Assembly: GCA_030740295.1 (NCBI GenBank)
Contig: JASLXP010000467.1
Coordinates: forward strand, 1-15,138
Direction of reading: 5' to 3'
Origin: Planctomycetota bacterium
Lineage (GTDB): Bacteria > Planctomycetota > PUPC01 > JACPCR01
Length of the DNA stretch: 15,138 bases
This document shows positions 14,226-15,138 of this stretch, piece by piece (within the stretch, counting starts at the first letter, position 1; every line of letters starts with the position of its first letter). The notes under the pieces were generated by a model. That model saw only the letters and a list, made by a program, of their open reading frames with translations. It did no database searches and was not told the origin of the DNA. The position numbers and the translations under genes are program-made.

Positions 14226-15071
14226 TTACTTGCCCGGCAGCTTTTCCTCAAAGGCCAGCACCAGCTTTGGCCGGAACGGAATATCGTAGAACTCGGTGGA
14301 TCGGAACGATGATGAATAGCCCTTTGCCTCATCCTTATCGATCAGCATGAGGCCGAGGTTGGAATCGGGCCTGGCGATCCAGCGTTGGACAAGTTCTTTG
14401 GGCAGTTCGAAGGCAATCCACTGCTTGTTCGTTCTGGGCGCTGACGCGATGCTGACAGGCGTGCCGCTTCTGTCTGTGTCGATCCCGTCGCCACCGGGCT
14501 TGTCCCACTTTTGCGGATAAGAGCTGCACAGCCAGGTGGCCTCGCCGTTCATGACGGGCTGCTTCACCCAGCGGCTGCCGGGGCCGCGGCCTGCATTCCA
14601 CTTCTTGAGAACTTCGTATGCCTGGCCGGTCGGGCCTTTTCCACGCTTCCTGTAGATGTAGATCTTCATGACGGCTCTGGCGACTTTAACCTCGGTCGGA
14701 ATGGACGAGAGGTCGAATCGCATCAGAGAACGATGTTTGTACGCATACCTGCCCAGTAGAAAGTGATCGCACTTTCCGTAGTTGACGAAGTCCGTGTTTC
14801 GATCTGAGACCGGATGAGTGGAATACATGTAGGTGTCTTCCGTGCCGTCATACGACTCCATACCCAGCTCCGGAGAGGGCAGGCCGTTCTGCAGAATGAC
14901 GGTTGACGGATACTGCTTTGCCAATTCCTCTGCGGTCTCGTCTCGGCCCCAGTTGCCCTGATTTTTGACATCGAAGAAGAGTTCCTTCTCAAAGCTCAAG
15001 CCGTGTTTCTTGAATGTGTAAGAAACCTTGATGCGATGTTGAACCGACTCAGCCCAGGATGGGATGCTCAC
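14226..15071 (-). CDS. DNRLRE/CBM96-like beta-sandwich protein, 5' end uncertain
   Basis: The reading from GTG at 15071 gives 281 aa. Residues 73-275 match the DNRLRE (CBM96-like) domain: EDTYMYSTHP, a middle RSLMRFDLSSIPTEVKVA (114-131), AVMKIYIYRKRG, YEVLKKWNAGRG, ATWLCSSY (178-185), WIAFELPKELVQRW and a closing YSSSFRSTEFYDIPFRPKLV. Such domains are found in exported proteins of PVC and related bacteria and can bind uronic polysaccharides. A signal peptide is expected but not visible from this GTG. Upstream in the same frame are GVIGFAV codons and then TGA at 15093-15095, with an ATG further up at 15126-15128. No good ribosome site precedes the GTG. Either a non-standard start, a frameshift or a disrupted 5' end explains this. 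It converges on the phosphatase fusion with a 48-bp gap lacking a clear terminator. Confidence 0.7.
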   Translation of the reverse strand: MSIPSWAESVQHRIKVSYTFKKHGLSFEKELFFDVKNQGNWGRDETAEELAKQYPSTVILQNGLPSPELGMESYDGTEDTYMYSTHPVSDRNTDFVNYGKCDHFLLGRYAYKHRSLMRFDLSSIPTEVKVARAVMKIYIYRKRGKGPTGQAYEVLKKWNAGRGPGSRWVKQPVMNGEATWLCSSYPQKWDKPGGDGIDTDRSGTPVSIASAPRTNKQWIAFELPKELVQRWIARPDSNLGLMLIDKDEAKGYSSSFRSTEFYDIPFRPKLVLAFEEKLPGK

Positions 15072-15138
15072 GGCAAACCCAATAACGCCGTCTCAACCAC
15101 AGCCGGGCTTCACCTGCGCGGCCCGCATCACCGATTTG

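Noticed and set aside
15049..15138. Partial minus-strand frame reading QIGDAGRAGEARLWLRRRYW and ending at 15049
   Set aside because: Only 29 codons are visible, it overlaps the DNRLRE gene start, and there is no recognisable family, so it cannot be supported as the end of an upstream gene.

Overview
The window looks like a chromosome fragment from an environmental bacterium. Its closest flavour is the Planctomycetota/PVC group or a neighbouring lineage such as Hydrogenedentota. The reasons are a secreted PQQ-type beta-propeller opening with the DWLQFRGPNSSG signature, a neutral-ceramidase-family hydrolase, a DNRLRE (CBM96-like) protein and a very large secreted purple acid phosphatase fusion, all in moderately GC-rich DNA. 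Assignment to a phylum is inference; there is no rRNA or other phylogenetic marker here. I see no tRNA, rRNA, CRISPR array, transposase or phage gene.

Layout. 1-1181 (minus, running off the left edge): N-terminal half of a polytopic YfhO-like membrane protein. It is divergent from a small DCC-family thiol-disulfide oxidoreductase-like gene (1222-1602, plus). A PilZ gene (1674-2078, plus) follows, preceded by a perfect TTGACA-N18-TATAAT promoter and a 12-bp palindrome at the expected transcription start. Convergent to it lies a minus-strand group reading 5522 to 2139: two unrecognised acidic proteins (200 and 231 aa), a protein with a GYPSCC cysteine motif (254 aa), and, after a 93-bp gap, a soluble REC-histidine kinase (393 aa).

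5668-10932 is again all minus strand. In transcription order it holds a stand-alone CheY-like receiver overlapping by 13 bp a neutral/alkaline ceramidase-family protein, a secreted protein with a Lys/Arg-rich tail, a secreted beta-propeller, and an enolase-superfamily enzyme resembling cis-3-hydroxyproline dehydratases. The gaps of 140-240 bp suggest that only the first pair is tightly coupled. The enolase-superfamily gene is bracketed by an exact 16-bp inverted repeat embedded in short-period heptamer arrays.

11106-14177 (plus) encodes a 1023-aa secreted protein with two metallophosphoesterase domains (the first with an altered metal motif, the second a complete purple acid phosphatase) and a C-terminal CBM9/DOMON-like domain. 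It converges on a DNRLRE-domain protein (14226-15071, minus) whose 5' end is unclear because an in-frame TGA lies where a signal peptide would be expected.

Overall, the left part carries soluble signalling (PilZ, REC-kinase, receiver) with uncharacterised partners, and the right part carries exported hydrolases and beta-rich proteins typical of an organism degrading complex organic phosphate, lipid or polysaccharide material. No single pathway links all of them. The strongest leads for something undescribed are the 5522-2139 cluster, the short-period repeats around gene ends, and the dual-phosphoesterase fusion.
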